Origin: an uncultured Chloroflexota bacterium
GTDB taxonomy: Bacteria; Chloroflexota; Dehalococcoidia; UBA3495
Direction of reading: 5' to 3'
Assembly: GCA_913031095.1 (NCBI GenBank)
Contig: CAJWGH010000030.1
Coordinates: 1-8,816 of the forward strand
Length of the DNA stretch: 8,816 bases
Part shown: positions 1 through 6,545 of the stretch, one piece after another
Layout: each line of letters begins with the position of its first letter
Position numbering within the stretch: position 1 is the stretch's first letter
The notes under the pieces: generated by a model
Told to the model about the DNA's origin: nothing
Database searches by the model: none
What the model saw: the letters and a program-made list of their open reading frames with translations, nothing else
Made by a program: the position numbers and the translations under genes

Positions 1-206
1 TAAATCCGGCAGTAGCCAGTTTACGGGTCGGCGTAAGTGTGATGCCCGGGACCGAGGTCGCGGTCATCGCTAAACAAGAAGGTCTGATCCAGGATGAGTG
101 CGAACTGGTGAAGCCCACTTTTTACATAGCCGATGAGGTCAAAGACTGGATCGTCCCCTATCTTCAGGAGCAGGTAGCACAGAACCCTCGCTGGAACCTG
201 AGCTAA
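1..206 (+). CDS. C-terminal end of a probable B12-binding/radical SAM protein (5' end outside window)
   Basis: The reading frame is open from base 3 to a TAA at 204-206 and gives 67 residues. The tail reads through GVSVMPGTEVAVIAKQEGL and VKPTFYIADEVKDWIVPYL and ends in NPRWNLS. From memory, this pattern matches the extreme C-terminus of cobalamin-binding-domain radical SAM proteins: a 'G.R.MPGTE.A..A..EGL' strand-helix followed by 'KP.FY.A..V..WI...L' and a terminal 'NPRWNL'. The cobalamin-binding domain and the CxxxCxxC cluster motif would lie upstream and are not in the window, so the enzyme class rests on the tail alone and the substrate cannot be stated. The gene converges on the minus-strand MFS gene, with 189 nt between the two stop codons and no strong terminator hairpin visible there. 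An unrelated protein with a similar tail is the main alternative. Confidence 0.72.
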   Translation, partial: NPAVASLRVGVSVMPGTEVAVIAKQEGLIQDECELVKPTFYIADEVKDWIVPYLQEQVAQNPRWNLS

Positions 207-395
207 GTTGTCCAAGATGGTTCCATTATTGAGCGCAGGCTTTATATCCCGCCGGTCCCTGCCAATGCCCGTCTCTTCCTAAGAACACGACACCCGCACG
301 CTGCCCAACCAGGGTCTGAGACATTGCTCATCATTGGCCAGACATGTAAAAAATTGCATCCACATAGAACCAGCTGTTCTTGCGCCTGGTGGCAG

Positions 396-1670
396 TTACT
401 TTGAATCAGATGCTGTGCCACTTAAGCTGGGCGAGCCTTTGCGGATCACGCCGAACCAGACAGCAACCAAAACCGTGGCGGCTGCAGCTCCGGTCATGGC
501 GACACCCCAACTCCACACGCCGGCTGCCAGGGCCAGGGGGAATGCTCCAAGAAAGTGGAAGCCCGGTGTAAATTGAAGCACTCCCATCACCCTGCCACGC
601 ACTTCTGAGGGCGATTCTAACTGGACCATTGTGGATGAGAACGGCCAAACAGCTCCAAGGCCGAAAACCCCCACCAATAGGAACAACACCCACGAGAACC
701 AGAACCAGTCACACCACGCAAAGGCGATTAGGAACGTGGCGAACAGCCCTACACTGATCAGCATGGAGCGGTAGATGTTGTTTGTGCCCAGCAAGGGCAG
801 AAACACATTGCCGATCAGAGAGCCGATGCCTGACGCCAGATATAGCAGTCCAACTCCGGCCGCGCCAGCCCCTAGAGTCTCTTTGGCCATGGCTGGAAGT
901 ATCTGCAGATGGGACATGCCAAAGCCACCGAATGAACAGGTAATAACGATAACCGTGAGCACCACAGGATTGTTCTTGATGTAAGAGAGTCCTTCCGCGA
1001 AATTCCTGAAGACCGACTGGGATACCACTGTCATCAGTTGGCTGGTGCGCCCGATTTTGGCCACACAGGCCATGCTCACGACATAGCACCCGGCGATGGC
1101 CAGAAGGCTTTCCGATAGGCCCCAGACCTCGATGATTACCCCCGCTATCGGTGGGCCTGCTATACGGCCTGCGTGGACGGCGGCGTTCTGCATCGCGATG
1201 GCGTCCAACAGTGACGCCTGGTCTACTAGATCAGAAACCATCGTCATTCGGGCCGGCATATTCAATGACTGGACTACACCCAGTAAAGCTGCTACAGCAT
1301 ACACATGCCGTATAGCAATGGCGTCGGCTAGGGTGAGGATGCCCAGAGCGGCAATCAGCCCGGCTACTCCAGCTTGAGTGATGATTAGCACGTAGCGGCG
1401 GTCGAACCGATCGGCGAGCACACCAGCGACGATCAGAAATGCTACGTTTGGAACCCCATATAGAAAGATGACCAAGCCTAATTGTGCGGATGAACCGGTT
1501 ACTTCCAGCACCAACCAGCCAATGGCGAGGAACTGGGTAGCCTGGGCGACCGACTGGGTGGAGCTACCCAACCAGAACCAGCGGAAACCTGGCTGGCGGA
1601 GGATAACTAGAAGACGGCTAAAACAATCCGCCATCCTCGGTTTGGCGGCTGCCGGTTCAACCAGGCTCAT
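396..1670 (-). CDS. MFS transporter, MFS_3 / EntS-like exporter family
   Basis: This 424-residue protein is a major facilitator superfamily permease of the usual 12-helix size and is expected in the cytoplasmic membrane as a proton-driven exporter. The loop 2-3 signature GVLADRFDRR (83-92) is MFS motif A. The segment SLNMPARMTMVSDLV (135-149), followed by AGRIAGPPIAG (167-177) and VRGRVMGVLQF (357-367), matches the MFS_3 (transmembrane secretion effector / enterobactin exporter-like) subgroup. Long hydrophobic stretches alternate with short charged loops throughout; a short hydrophilic N-terminus and a Ser-rich tail flank them. The ATG at 1670 lies 9 nt after the yqhQ stop, so the two are probably cotranscribed, although the Shine-Dalgarno sequence is weak (GGTAG). 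An internal ATG at residue 13 has a GAGG placed too close to it and is less likely. The substrate cannot be inferred; small molecules, siderophores and drugs are all seen in this family. Confidence 0.93.
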   Translation of the reverse strand: MSLVEPAAAKPRMADCFSRLLVILRQPGFRWFWLGSSTQSVAQATQFLAIGWLVLEVTGSSAQLGLVIFLYGVPNVAFLIVAGVLADRFDRRYVLIITQAGVAGLIAALGILTLADAIAIRHVYAVAALLGVVQSLNMPARMTMVSDLVDQASLLDAIAMQNAAVHAGRIAGPPIAGVIIEVWGLSESLLAIAGCYVVSMACVAKIGRTSQLMTVVSQSVFRNFAEGLSYIKNNPVVLTVIVITCSFGGFGMSHLQILPAMAKETLGAGAAGVGLLYLASGIGSLIGNVFLPLLGTNNIYRSMLISVGLFATFLIAFAWCDWFWFSWVLFLLVGVFGLGAVWPFSSTMVQLESPSEVRGRVMGVLQFTPGFHFLGAFPLALAAGVWSWGVAMTGAAAATVLVAVWFGVIRKGSPSLSGTASDSK

Positions 1671-1679
1671 AGTCTACCG

Positions 1680-2645
1680 CTAAGAACCGCTTTCGGGCGC
1701 TTCTTCCAACTCCGGCGACCCCAGTCTCCCAGACTCAATCGGGAGCCTAGGGATGGTCTCGCCGGCATCTGCAGCGATGGCTGTCTCCATGGCCTGAATT
1801 GCCACTTCAATCTGCGCGTCATCCGGCTGCCTGGTCGTCAATTTCTGTAACCAAAGGCCCGGCTGGGCAATCATCTTCCCGAACCAAGCGTCTTGATGGC
1901 TTCCACTGAACCGGAGGAACTCATAACTCACTGCCGCAATTACAGGAAGAAGAAGGATTCGGGAAGCGATCCGCCATTCCAGAGGAGGACCGAGGAGCAA
2001 AGCAAACACCACCACTGAAACCACAACCACGGTTAGTAGAAAGGCCGTTCCACATCGGGCATGGGGAGTGCCAAACTTCCGCACGTTTTCAACGGTCAGT
2101 GGCAAGCCGGCCTCCAGGGCATGCACGGTCATGTGTTCCGCGCCGTGGTAGGCGAAGACCCGTTTAACGTCCCGAAGGAGACTTATAGCGCTGATATACC
2201 CCAGCAAGAAAAGCAATCTGATAACGCCTTCGACTATCTCGCTGAGTAGGTCTGAATTCAGAACCGGGTTTAGTGCCCAAGCGATGAGCAGCGGCGTGAT
2301 GAAGAAGAGTCCGATTCCGAATACCAACGAGACTCCCAATGTGGAGGCCATCACCCATCCCGGAATTCCCTCTTCCGCATCTGGGTCACGGTCCATAGCG
2401 GCCATGTTAGCGGAGAGCTGAAGAGCTTTTATACCCAAGAGCATGGTCTCCAGCAAGGTGAGAAAACCGCGAACTAAGGGCCACCGTCGCGGGCGCCCGT
2501 TGTAGAGCGAACTTAGCGGCTCTTGGTGCCGTTCGATGGAGCCATCTTCCCGCCGGACCGCGAGACCGAAGTTATCACGGCCCCGGATCATCACTCCTTC
2601 AATCACGGCTTGTCCGCCGTACATGTGTGGCGTCTGATCTGCCAA
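1680..2645 (-). CDS. yqhQ: DUF1385 family membrane protein (YqhQ-like)
   Basis: This 321-residue protein belongs to DUF1385 (YqhQ), a widespread bacterial membrane family without an established biochemical role. Diagnostic pieces are YGGQAVIEGVMIRG near the N-terminus (9-22), RVFAYHGAEHMTVHALEAG (162-180) with its conserved histidines and glutamate, FGTPHARCGTAF (191-202), and GLWLQKLTTRQPDDAQIEVA near the end of the domain (263-282). Hydrophobic segments at about 101-125, 136-158, 199-220 and 226-245 are probable membrane spans. The last 35 residues are a non-conserved tail rich in Glu, Ser and Pro. The start is TTG: AGGGGA lies 6 nt upstream of it, whereas the in-frame ATG at residue 8 has no ribosome binding site. 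It lies downstream of rpmE but behind a terminator. Proximity of DUF1385 and L31 genes also occurs in Firmicutes, often with prmC and prfA, which are not here. It is probably cotranscribed with the following MFS gene. Confidence 0.94.
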   Translation of the reverse strand: MADQTPHMYGGQAVIEGVMIRGRDNFGLAVRREDGSIERHQEPLSSLYNGRPRRWPLVRGFLTLLETMLLGIKALQLSANMAAMDRDPDAEEGIPGWVMASTLGVSLVFGIGLFFITPLLIAWALNPVLNSDLLSEIVEGVIRLLFLLGYISAISLLRDVKRVFAYHGAEHMTVHALEAGLPLTVENVRKFGTPHARCGTAFLLTVVVVSVVVFALLLGPPLEWRIASRILLLPVIAAVSYEFLRFSGSHQDAWFGKMIAQPGLWLQKLTTRQPDDAQIEVAIQAMETAIAADAGETIPRLPIESGRLGSPELEEAPESGS

Positions 2646-2651
2646 TTTAAG

Positions 2652-2657
2652 TCCCCT
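2652..2657 (-). promoter_or_regulatory. Ribosome binding site deciding the TTG start of yqhQ
   Basis: On the minus strand the sequence AGGGGA is followed by six bases and then TTG. This is a strong Shine-Dalgarno match at near-ideal spacing. The next in-frame ATG, 21 nt further on, has no purine-rich stretch at a useful distance. This supports TTG as initiator and adds seven residues before the conserved YGGQ motif, as in other family members. Confidence 0.7.
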
Positions 2658-2702
2658 AATAACTTAGATGCTTGTTCTGGGTTTCAAACCCGTTCGCGGC
2701 CT

Positions 2703-2736
2703 AAATGAAAAATCGAGGGCTGACGGCCCTCGATTT
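2703..2736 (-). terminator. Rho-independent terminator after rpmE
   Basis: A perfect 11-bp inverted repeat (AAATCGAGGGC at 2710-2720 pairing with GCCCTCGATTT at 2726-2736) encloses a 5-nt loop. On the minus strand the stem runs directly into a T-rich tract (GATTTTTCATTT), the classic intrinsic terminator layout. It begins about 55 nt after the L31 stop codon and so closes the rplU-rpmA-rpmE transcript before yqhQ. On the plus strand a run of seven T follows the stem only after 8 nt, so it could also act weakly in that direction, but there is no plus-strand gene for it to serve. Confidence 0.88.
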
Positions 2737-2791
2737 CCCGATACTTTTTTTCTAACGAGGCAACGGATGGTTCCGTCTCGGACGGGAGAGA

Positions 2792-2992
2792 TTATCCCAG
2801 ATTGTAGCGGCGCTTCATGCGCTCGATACGGCCTTGGGTGTCAACGACGCGCTGCTCACCAGTGTAGAAAGGGTGGCACTTACTGCACACCTCTACGCGG
2901 AGGGCTGGTTTGGTGGCACCGGTATTGAACACGTTACCACAGGAACACGTCACTGTTGAGTTGTAAAAATAGGGGTGAATCTCTGCTTTCAT
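2792..2992 (-). CDS. rpmE: 50S ribosomal protein L31, zinc-binding type
   Basis: This 66-residue small basic protein of the large ribosomal subunit starts MKAEIHPYF, contains CSCGNVF and EVCSKCHPFYTGEQR, and ends in the KRRYNLG pattern typical of bL31. Cys16, Cys18, Cys36 and Cys39 form the CxC...CxxC set that marks the C+ paralogue able to bind zinc, as opposed to the cysteine-free, zinc-independent L31 made by some bacteria under zinc shortage. The ATG at 2992 is preceded by AGAGGG about 11 nt away, a slightly long spacing. It lies 32 nt downstream of rpmA with no terminator between them, so it is the third gene of the rplU-rpmA-rpmE transcript. Bacterial L31 genes are often unlinked to L21/L27, so this three-gene grouping is a useful context marker. 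Confidence 0.98.
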   Translation of the reverse strand: MKAEIHPYFYNSTVTCSCGNVFNTGATKPALRVEVCSKCHPFYTGEQRVVDTQGRIERMKRRYNLG

Positions 2993-3024
2993 TTCTTAAA
3001 TATCCCTCTAGAACTTGGCCGCAA

Positions 3025-3288
3025 CTAGGCCGCCTCCACTGGGTACACACTGACCCGTCGGCGCCCCTTGGCTGCCCATTCAAACTTCACTTCGCCGTCA
3101 ACAGTCGCGAATATGGTGTAGTCTTTACCCAGCCCGACGTTGGTACCCGGCTTGATGCGGGTACCTCGTTGTCGGACGATTATGCAGCCACTGGTGACTT
3201 TCTCACCGCCGTACCGCTTTACGCCAAGCCGCTTTGCATTGCTATCTCGGCCATTATTAGTGCTGCCGCCGGCTTTCTTATGAGCCAT
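3025..3288 (-). CDS. rpmA: 50S ribosomal protein L27
   Basis: This 87-residue bL27 opens [22 protein letters not shown], the near-invariant family N-terminus, and continues with [21 protein letters not shown] and [16 protein letters not shown]. The flexible N-terminal tail of this protein reaches toward the peptidyl transferase centre and stabilises tRNA there. The sequence starts directly at the mature MAHKKAGG form, without the cleavable N-terminal extension found in many Firmicutes, so no dedicated protease step is expected. The start ATG shares its A with the rplU stop in TAATG, and GGAGAAGGG inside the end of rplU lies 8 nt upstream. This indicates translational coupling and equal output with L21, its usual operon partner. 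Confidence 0.98.
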   Translation of the reverse strand: MAHKKAGGSTNNGRDSNAKRLGVKRYGGEKVTSGCIIVRQRGTRIKPGTNVGLGKDYTIFATVDGEVKFEWAAKGRRRVSVYPVEAA

Positions 3289-3668
3289 TAGTTGTTCCCT
3301 TCTCCGCCTTCGTTCGCAGTCGCTGCTACCCGTTGCCTGGAGGCACGGGGTTTATTCAATTCGATGTCTCGAATCCGCAAGCGAGTGTAGGTCTGCCGGT
3401 GACCGCGCTTTCTGCGGTAGCGGTTCTTGGCCTTGTATTTGAAGACCATCAGCTTGCGGTCTTTGTAATGGGACAGGACCTGGGCTGTGACCTTGGCCCC
3501 CTCAACTAGAGGGGCGCCAATCGTGACCTCTCCACCATCGGAGAGGGCTAATACTTCACCAAACTCAGCTACTGAGTCCACTTCGTCGGGCAGGAGCTCA
3601 ACATCCAATGTGTCACCGGGCTTAACCCGGTATTGTTTCCCACCTGTTTTAAATACAGCGTAATCCAT
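3288..3668 (-). CDS. rplU: 50S ribosomal protein L21
   Basis: This 126-residue bL21 begins [21 protein letters not shown], the standard N-terminus of this 23S-rRNA-binding large-subunit protein. The rRNA-contacting basic stretch [23 protein letters not shown] appears near residues 77-99. The C-terminus runs about 20 residues past the usual end of the family and is polar (RASRQRV, then EGGEGNN); this tail overlaps the rpmA ribosome binding site. An in-frame TTG six codons upstream (3686) is rejected: it overlaps the -10 of the apparent promoter, and the ATG at 3668 has its own GAGGA four bases upstream. It is the first gene of the L21-L27-L31 operon. The transcript leader looks only about ten bases long, leaving no room for a structured autoregulatory leader RNA. 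Confidence 0.97.
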   Translation of the reverse strand: MDYAVFKTGGKQYRVKPGDTLDVELLPDEVDSVAEFGEVLALSDGGEVTIGAPLVEGAKVTAQVLSHYKDRKLMVFKYKAKNRYRRKRGHRQTYTRLRIRDIELNKPRASRQRVAATANEGGEGNN

Positions 3669-3685
3669 ATAATCCTCGGCACTCA

Positions 3686-3714
3686 ATACTACGGGAGCCC
3701 TTTGAACCTGTCAA
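3686..3714 (-). promoter_or_regulatory. Sigma-70-type promoter of the rplU-rpmA-rpmE operon
   Basis: On the minus strand a perfect -35, TTGACA (3714-3709), is followed after 17 bp by TAGTAT (3691-3686), a 4/6 match to the -10 consensus. Transcription would start around 3679, about ten bases ahead of the rplU ATG and just before its GAGGA ribosome binding site. The consensus -35 and ideal spacing fit the strong expression expected of ribosomal protein genes. The exact start base is inferred. Confidence 0.68.
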
Positions 3715-3795
3715 GGAATTTCGTGCCCAATCCTGCCTGAGCAAACGGACTCTGCGACTAGTTATCAATGGCCAAATCCGTATCATGCGCTTCGA

Positions 3796-3822
3796 TTGCT
3801 TTTGGAAAGGTTGATATATAAT
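3796..3822 (+). promoter_or_regulatory. Probable promoter of fakA-fakB
   Basis: A perfect TATAAT (3817-3822) lies in an AT-rich patch, with the -35-like TTGCTT at 3796-3801. The spacing is 15 bp, shorter than ideal, so the -35 assignment is weak. Transcription would begin near 3829, leaving a leader of roughly 85 nt before the chosen fakA ATG. It faces away from the rplU promoter, and the two -35 regions are about 80 bp apart. Confidence 0.5.
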
Positions 3823-3915
3823 TTGGGCGAGAAGCTTTCAGCCCCGAACCACGACCTCCCACCAATAGAGGTTGACCACAAGTTTAATCTTGAACTGCCT
3901 GCCGGGGCAGCGGCG

Positions 3916-5562
3916 ATGAGCTGTACCATGGACCGACTACGGGGACAAGAACTCAAGGCGGCGTTCTCCGCGGCTACCGACCGGCTGGAGGAATTCCGGG
4001 ACGCTGTGAACGCCCTCAACGTGTTCCCCGTTCCAGACGGGGATACCGGCACCAACATGCTTCTGACGATGCAGGCGGCTTTGGAAGCAGCGACCAGAGA
4101 GTGCCCTGATTGCCAAGAACACAGCGTTGCATCAGTCTCTTCGTCTCTCGCTCAAGGAGCTTTCTTCGGCGCTCGTGGCAACAGCGGCGTGATTCTCTCG
4201 CAATTTTTCAAAGGTTTTTCGGATGCGTTAGAAGGCAAGGAATTCCTGACAACCAAAGACCTGCCGTTGGCTTTCAAGCTAGCATCCGACGGGGCATACC
4301 ACTCGGTGGGCAGCCCAGTCGAAGGCACCATGTTGACCGTCTTCAGAAAGGCTTCCGAAGCGATACAAGGCGAGGACAGTGATCTGCTTGGACTCTGGGA
4401 AACTGCCTACATAGCCTCTCAGGTGGCGTTGGAACGCACTCCTGAACAATTGCCGGTTCTGCAAGAATCCGGGGTCGTGGACGCAGGAGGCTTTGGCGTC
4501 GTTATTCTCATAGGCAGTATCCTCCAGTGCATCTCCGGCTCGACACTAGACCTGTCTGAATTGTCCCGTTTTCAGGAGGCGGTCCGCCACGTCGGTTCCA
4601 TAAAACCTGAGTACTTGGACGCGACTACGGGTGAAGAATGGGGGTTCTGCACTCAATTGATCATAAGCAGCGTGAACGGAAGAACATTGGACTTGGAGCA
4701 AATCCGCAATCATTTCCAGGAGACCGCGTTATCCACCGTGGTAGTCGGTGACCAAGAGAACGTGAGGGTCCATATCCACGTCGAAGACCCAGCGCCCGCC
4801 ATCCGGTATGCAGAGTCATCCGGTTCTGTTTCCGATCTGAAGATCGAGAACATGGACAGCCAGAACGAACAGTTCGTCAACAACGGGCATGCATCCAATT
4901 CCGAAGGACTCGCATTGGCATTGCTTCCTGTGGCGCAAGGGCAAGGGCTGGCTCACCTTTTCCGTGACTCCGGTTGCGCCGGAGTAATCGAGGGCGGTCA
5001 GACCATGAATCCCAGCGTCCAGCAGATATTGGACGCCGCACGTGCAACAGGAGCAAAGGACGTTATTATCCTACCGAACAACAACAACATCATATTGGCC
5101 GCAGAACAGGCAGCCGACACTGACCCGTCGCTCCACGTTGTCCCAACCAAAAGCCTTCCTCAAGGGGTCACAGCGCTTCTGGCCTTCAATCCTGAAGGGC
5201 CTTGGCAAGAGAACGTTGAATCGATGTCATCCGCAATTTCTAAGGTTGTGTCAGTAGAAGTAACCACTGCAACCAGAGGGGTGAACATCAATGGGCTAGG
5301 AGTTGCCGAAGGCCAGTACATCGGAATCTTAGATGGCGAACTTACTACAGCTGAAGACATATCAGAGGTCGCACTTCGGTCGACCCTTAGCCTTGCCGGT
5401 TTAAGCAGCGATGCGATCGTCACCGTATACTGCGGGGTGGACAGGACTCCTTCCGATGCAGCGTCGTTAGCTGCCGAACTGGAAAAGGAGTTCCCTGGGA
5501 TCCAGGTTGACATCATCGAAGGCGGACAGCCCTATCACCAGTACCTGGCATCTGTAGAGTAA
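3916..5562 (+). CDS. fakA: Fatty acid kinase catalytic subunit FakA (DAK2 domain, YloV family)
   Basis: This 548-residue protein is close to the usual length of the family. It is the ATP-dependent kinase that phosphorylates fatty acids held by a FakB carrier, giving acyl-phosphate for phospholipid synthesis; it acts in the cytosol at the membrane face. The N-terminal DAK2 domain (about 1-210) has NVFPVPDGDTGTNM (35-48), whose Asp residues bind Mg-ATP, and GARGNSGVILSQFFKGF (85-101). The middle domain carries GFCTQ (Cys245) and VRVHIHVEDP (His286, His288), matching the Cys/His/His zinc site reported for S. aureus FakA. The C-terminal DegV-like domain (about 330-548) has the conserved GGQTMNPS and LPNNNNIILAAEQA. 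The frame stays open upstream to TTG 3796, but family homology starts after 3916 and a consensus -10 lies in that extension, so ATG 3916 (GGGG 8 nt upstream) is preferred; ATG 3928 is possible. It is followed 27 nt later by fakB. Confidence 0.92.
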   Translation: MSCTMDRLRGQELKAAFSAATDRLEEFRDAVNALNVFPVPDGDTGTNMLLTMQAALEAATRECPDCQEHSVASVSSSLAQGAFFGARGNSGVILSQFFKGFSDALEGKEFLTTKDLPLAFKLASDGAYHSVGSPVEGTMLTVFRKASEAIQGEDSDLLGLWETAYIASQVALERTPEQLPVLQESGVVDAGGFGVVILIGSILQCISGSTLDLSELSRFQEAVRHVGSIKPEYLDATTGEEWGFCTQLIISSVNGRTLDLEQIRNHFQETALSTVVVGDQENVRVHIHVEDPAPAIRYAESSGSVSDLKIENMDSQNEQFVNNGHASNSEGLALALLPVAQGQGLAHLFRDSGCAGVIEGGQTMNPSVQQILDAARATGAKDVIILPNNNNIILAAEQAADTDPSLHVVPTKSLPQGVTALLAFNPEGPWQENVESMSSAISKVVSVEVTTATRGVNINGLGVAEGQYIGILDGELTTAEDISEVALRSTLSLAGLSSDAIVTVYCGVDRTPSDAASLAAELEKEFPGIQVDIIEGGQPYHQYLASVE

Positions 5563-5589
5563 GACTCGACTCAGGCATAGAAGGGCCGA

Positions 5590-6429
5590 ATGACGATACG
5601 CATAGTCACCGATAGCTCGTGCGACCTGCCCTCGGGACTTATCGAACAGTACGGGATCAGAGTCTTGCCCTGCTACGTGGTCGTGGACGATCAAACATTC
5701 AAGGACGGAGTGGAGATACAGGCTGACGATTTCTACCGCCGACTGCTGGCAGACGGGCGAACACCAACCACTGCTCAACCAACTCCTTCCGACTTCCAAA
5801 CGGTTTACCGAGAATTGGTAGGCCAAGGAGACCAGATCATATCCATACACGTCTCCAGTAAACTGAGCGGCACATTGAACTCCGCACAGCAGGCCAAAGC
5901 TTCATTGAACGATAGCAGCGCCGTTGAAATTATCGACTCTCAACTCGCATCCATCCCTTTGGGATTGGCGGTATTGGATGCGGCAATCATGGCATCAAAG
6001 GGTGGGAGCGTCCACGATATCGCCGGCCAGATACGGCAGAGTCTGGGCCTCCACCACGGCCTATTCGCACTGGATACCTTAGAGTATCTACAGAAGGGCG
6101 GGCGTATCGGCAAAGCCAGAGCGTTCATGGGATCCGTTCTCCATGTGAAGCCGATACTAAGGCTGCAAGACGGCGAAGCCCATCCAGTGGAGCGCCCCCG
6201 CAACCGGGAGCGAGCCATGCGTCGGTTGGTGGAGTTGGCTCAGGAGCTAGCCCCAGTCAGGCGGCTGGCCGTGATCTACAGCACAGACTCAGACCGTATG
6301 GCTGAATTGAAACAAGGATTGACAGGAATCTTACCGGCAGACCAAATCATTGAATCACGGTTCGGATCGACATTGGGTACCTACATCGGACCTGACGCCC
6401 TAGGCGTCGCCGTTACCCAAGAGGCCTGA
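5590..6429 (+). CDS. fakB: DegV family fatty-acid-binding protein (FakB)
   Basis: This 279-residue DegV-fold protein is of normal length. FakB proteins hold a single fatty acid in a buried tunnel and present its carboxylate to FakA for phosphorylation. Visible family motifs are VTDSSCDLP (6-14), TTAQPTPSDF (60-69), HVSSKLSGTLNSA (87-99), and LDTLEYLQKGGRIGKARAFMGSVLHVKPIL (161-190, quoted by ends: LDTLEYLQKGG...HVKPIL). Thr61 and Ser93 correspond to the carboxylate-binding residues described for S. aureus FakB1. The third member of that network, a His in the C-terminal 'GTHxGP' motif, is Tyr265 here (LGTYIGPDALGV). The start ATG has GAAGGG four bases upstream and lies 27 nt after fakA, which strongly supports a FakA partner role; many bacteria hold several FakBs with different acyl preferences, which cannot be predicted here. 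No signal peptide or membrane span is seen. Confidence 0.92.
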   Translation: MTIRIVTDSSCDLPSGLIEQYGIRVLPCYVVVDDQTFKDGVEIQADDFYRRLLADGRTPTTAQPTPSDFQTVYRELVGQGDQIISIHVSSKLSGTLNSAQQAKASLNDSSAVEIIDSQLASIPLGLAVLDAAIMASKGGSVHDIAGQIRQSLGLHHGLFALDTLEYLQKGGRIGKARAFMGSVLHVKPILRLQDGEAHPVERPRNRERAMRRLVELAQELAPVRRLAVIYSTDSDRMAELKQGLTGILPADQIIESRFGSTLGTYIGPDALGVAVTQEA

Positions 6430-6456
6430 GATGGATCACTTTATGTCACTTGAAGC

Positions 6457-6485
6457 TTGACGCCTTGTAAGAATGCGGAAATGAT
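6457..6485 (+). promoter_or_regulatory. Possible recG promoter
   Basis: In the 116-nt gap between fakB and recG, TTGACG (5/6 match to a -35) is followed after 17 bp by AATGAT (4/6 match to a -10). A start near 6492 would give a leader of about 55 nt. The rest of the gap shows only a weak 7-bp inverted repeat (TCACTTT at 6436-6442 with AAAGTGA at 6487-6493) without a T-tract, so read-through from fakAB into recG remains possible. Confidence 0.33.
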
Positions 6486-6545
6486 CAAAGTGAAACATAT
6501 CCCGGCTCGAACAGAGGTCATGCAGAGTGTTAAGGTAACCGCTTG

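Noticed and set aside
207..395. Possible terminator or remnant gene in the convergent gap
   Set aside because: Only a 5-bp stem (AGAAC/GTTCT near 368-382) and a distant T-rich patch on the minus strand were found; this is too weak to call, and no coding pattern was seen.
334..576. Plus-strand open frame of 80 codons at the 3' end of the MFS gene
   Set aside because: It lies antisense to the MFS C-terminus, shows no family motif and begins in the convergent gap without a ribosome binding site.
2651..2687. TTGAAA-17-AGTTAT as a yqhQ promoter
   Set aside because: The -10 matches only 3/6, and the implied start would fall at the edge of the ribosome binding site and leave no usable leader.
3666..3686. 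TTG 3686 as the rplU start (132 residues)
   Set aside because: The codon overlaps the -10 element, and the ATG at 3668 has its own ribosome binding site and matches the family N-terminus.
5076..5087. Four tandem AAC codons in fakA as a microsatellite
   Set aside because: They encode part of the conserved LPNN-NIILAA motif of the family, so protein function explains them.
6436..6493. Inverted repeat after fakB as a terminator
   Set aside because: The stem is only 7 bp with a 44-nt loop and no T-tract.
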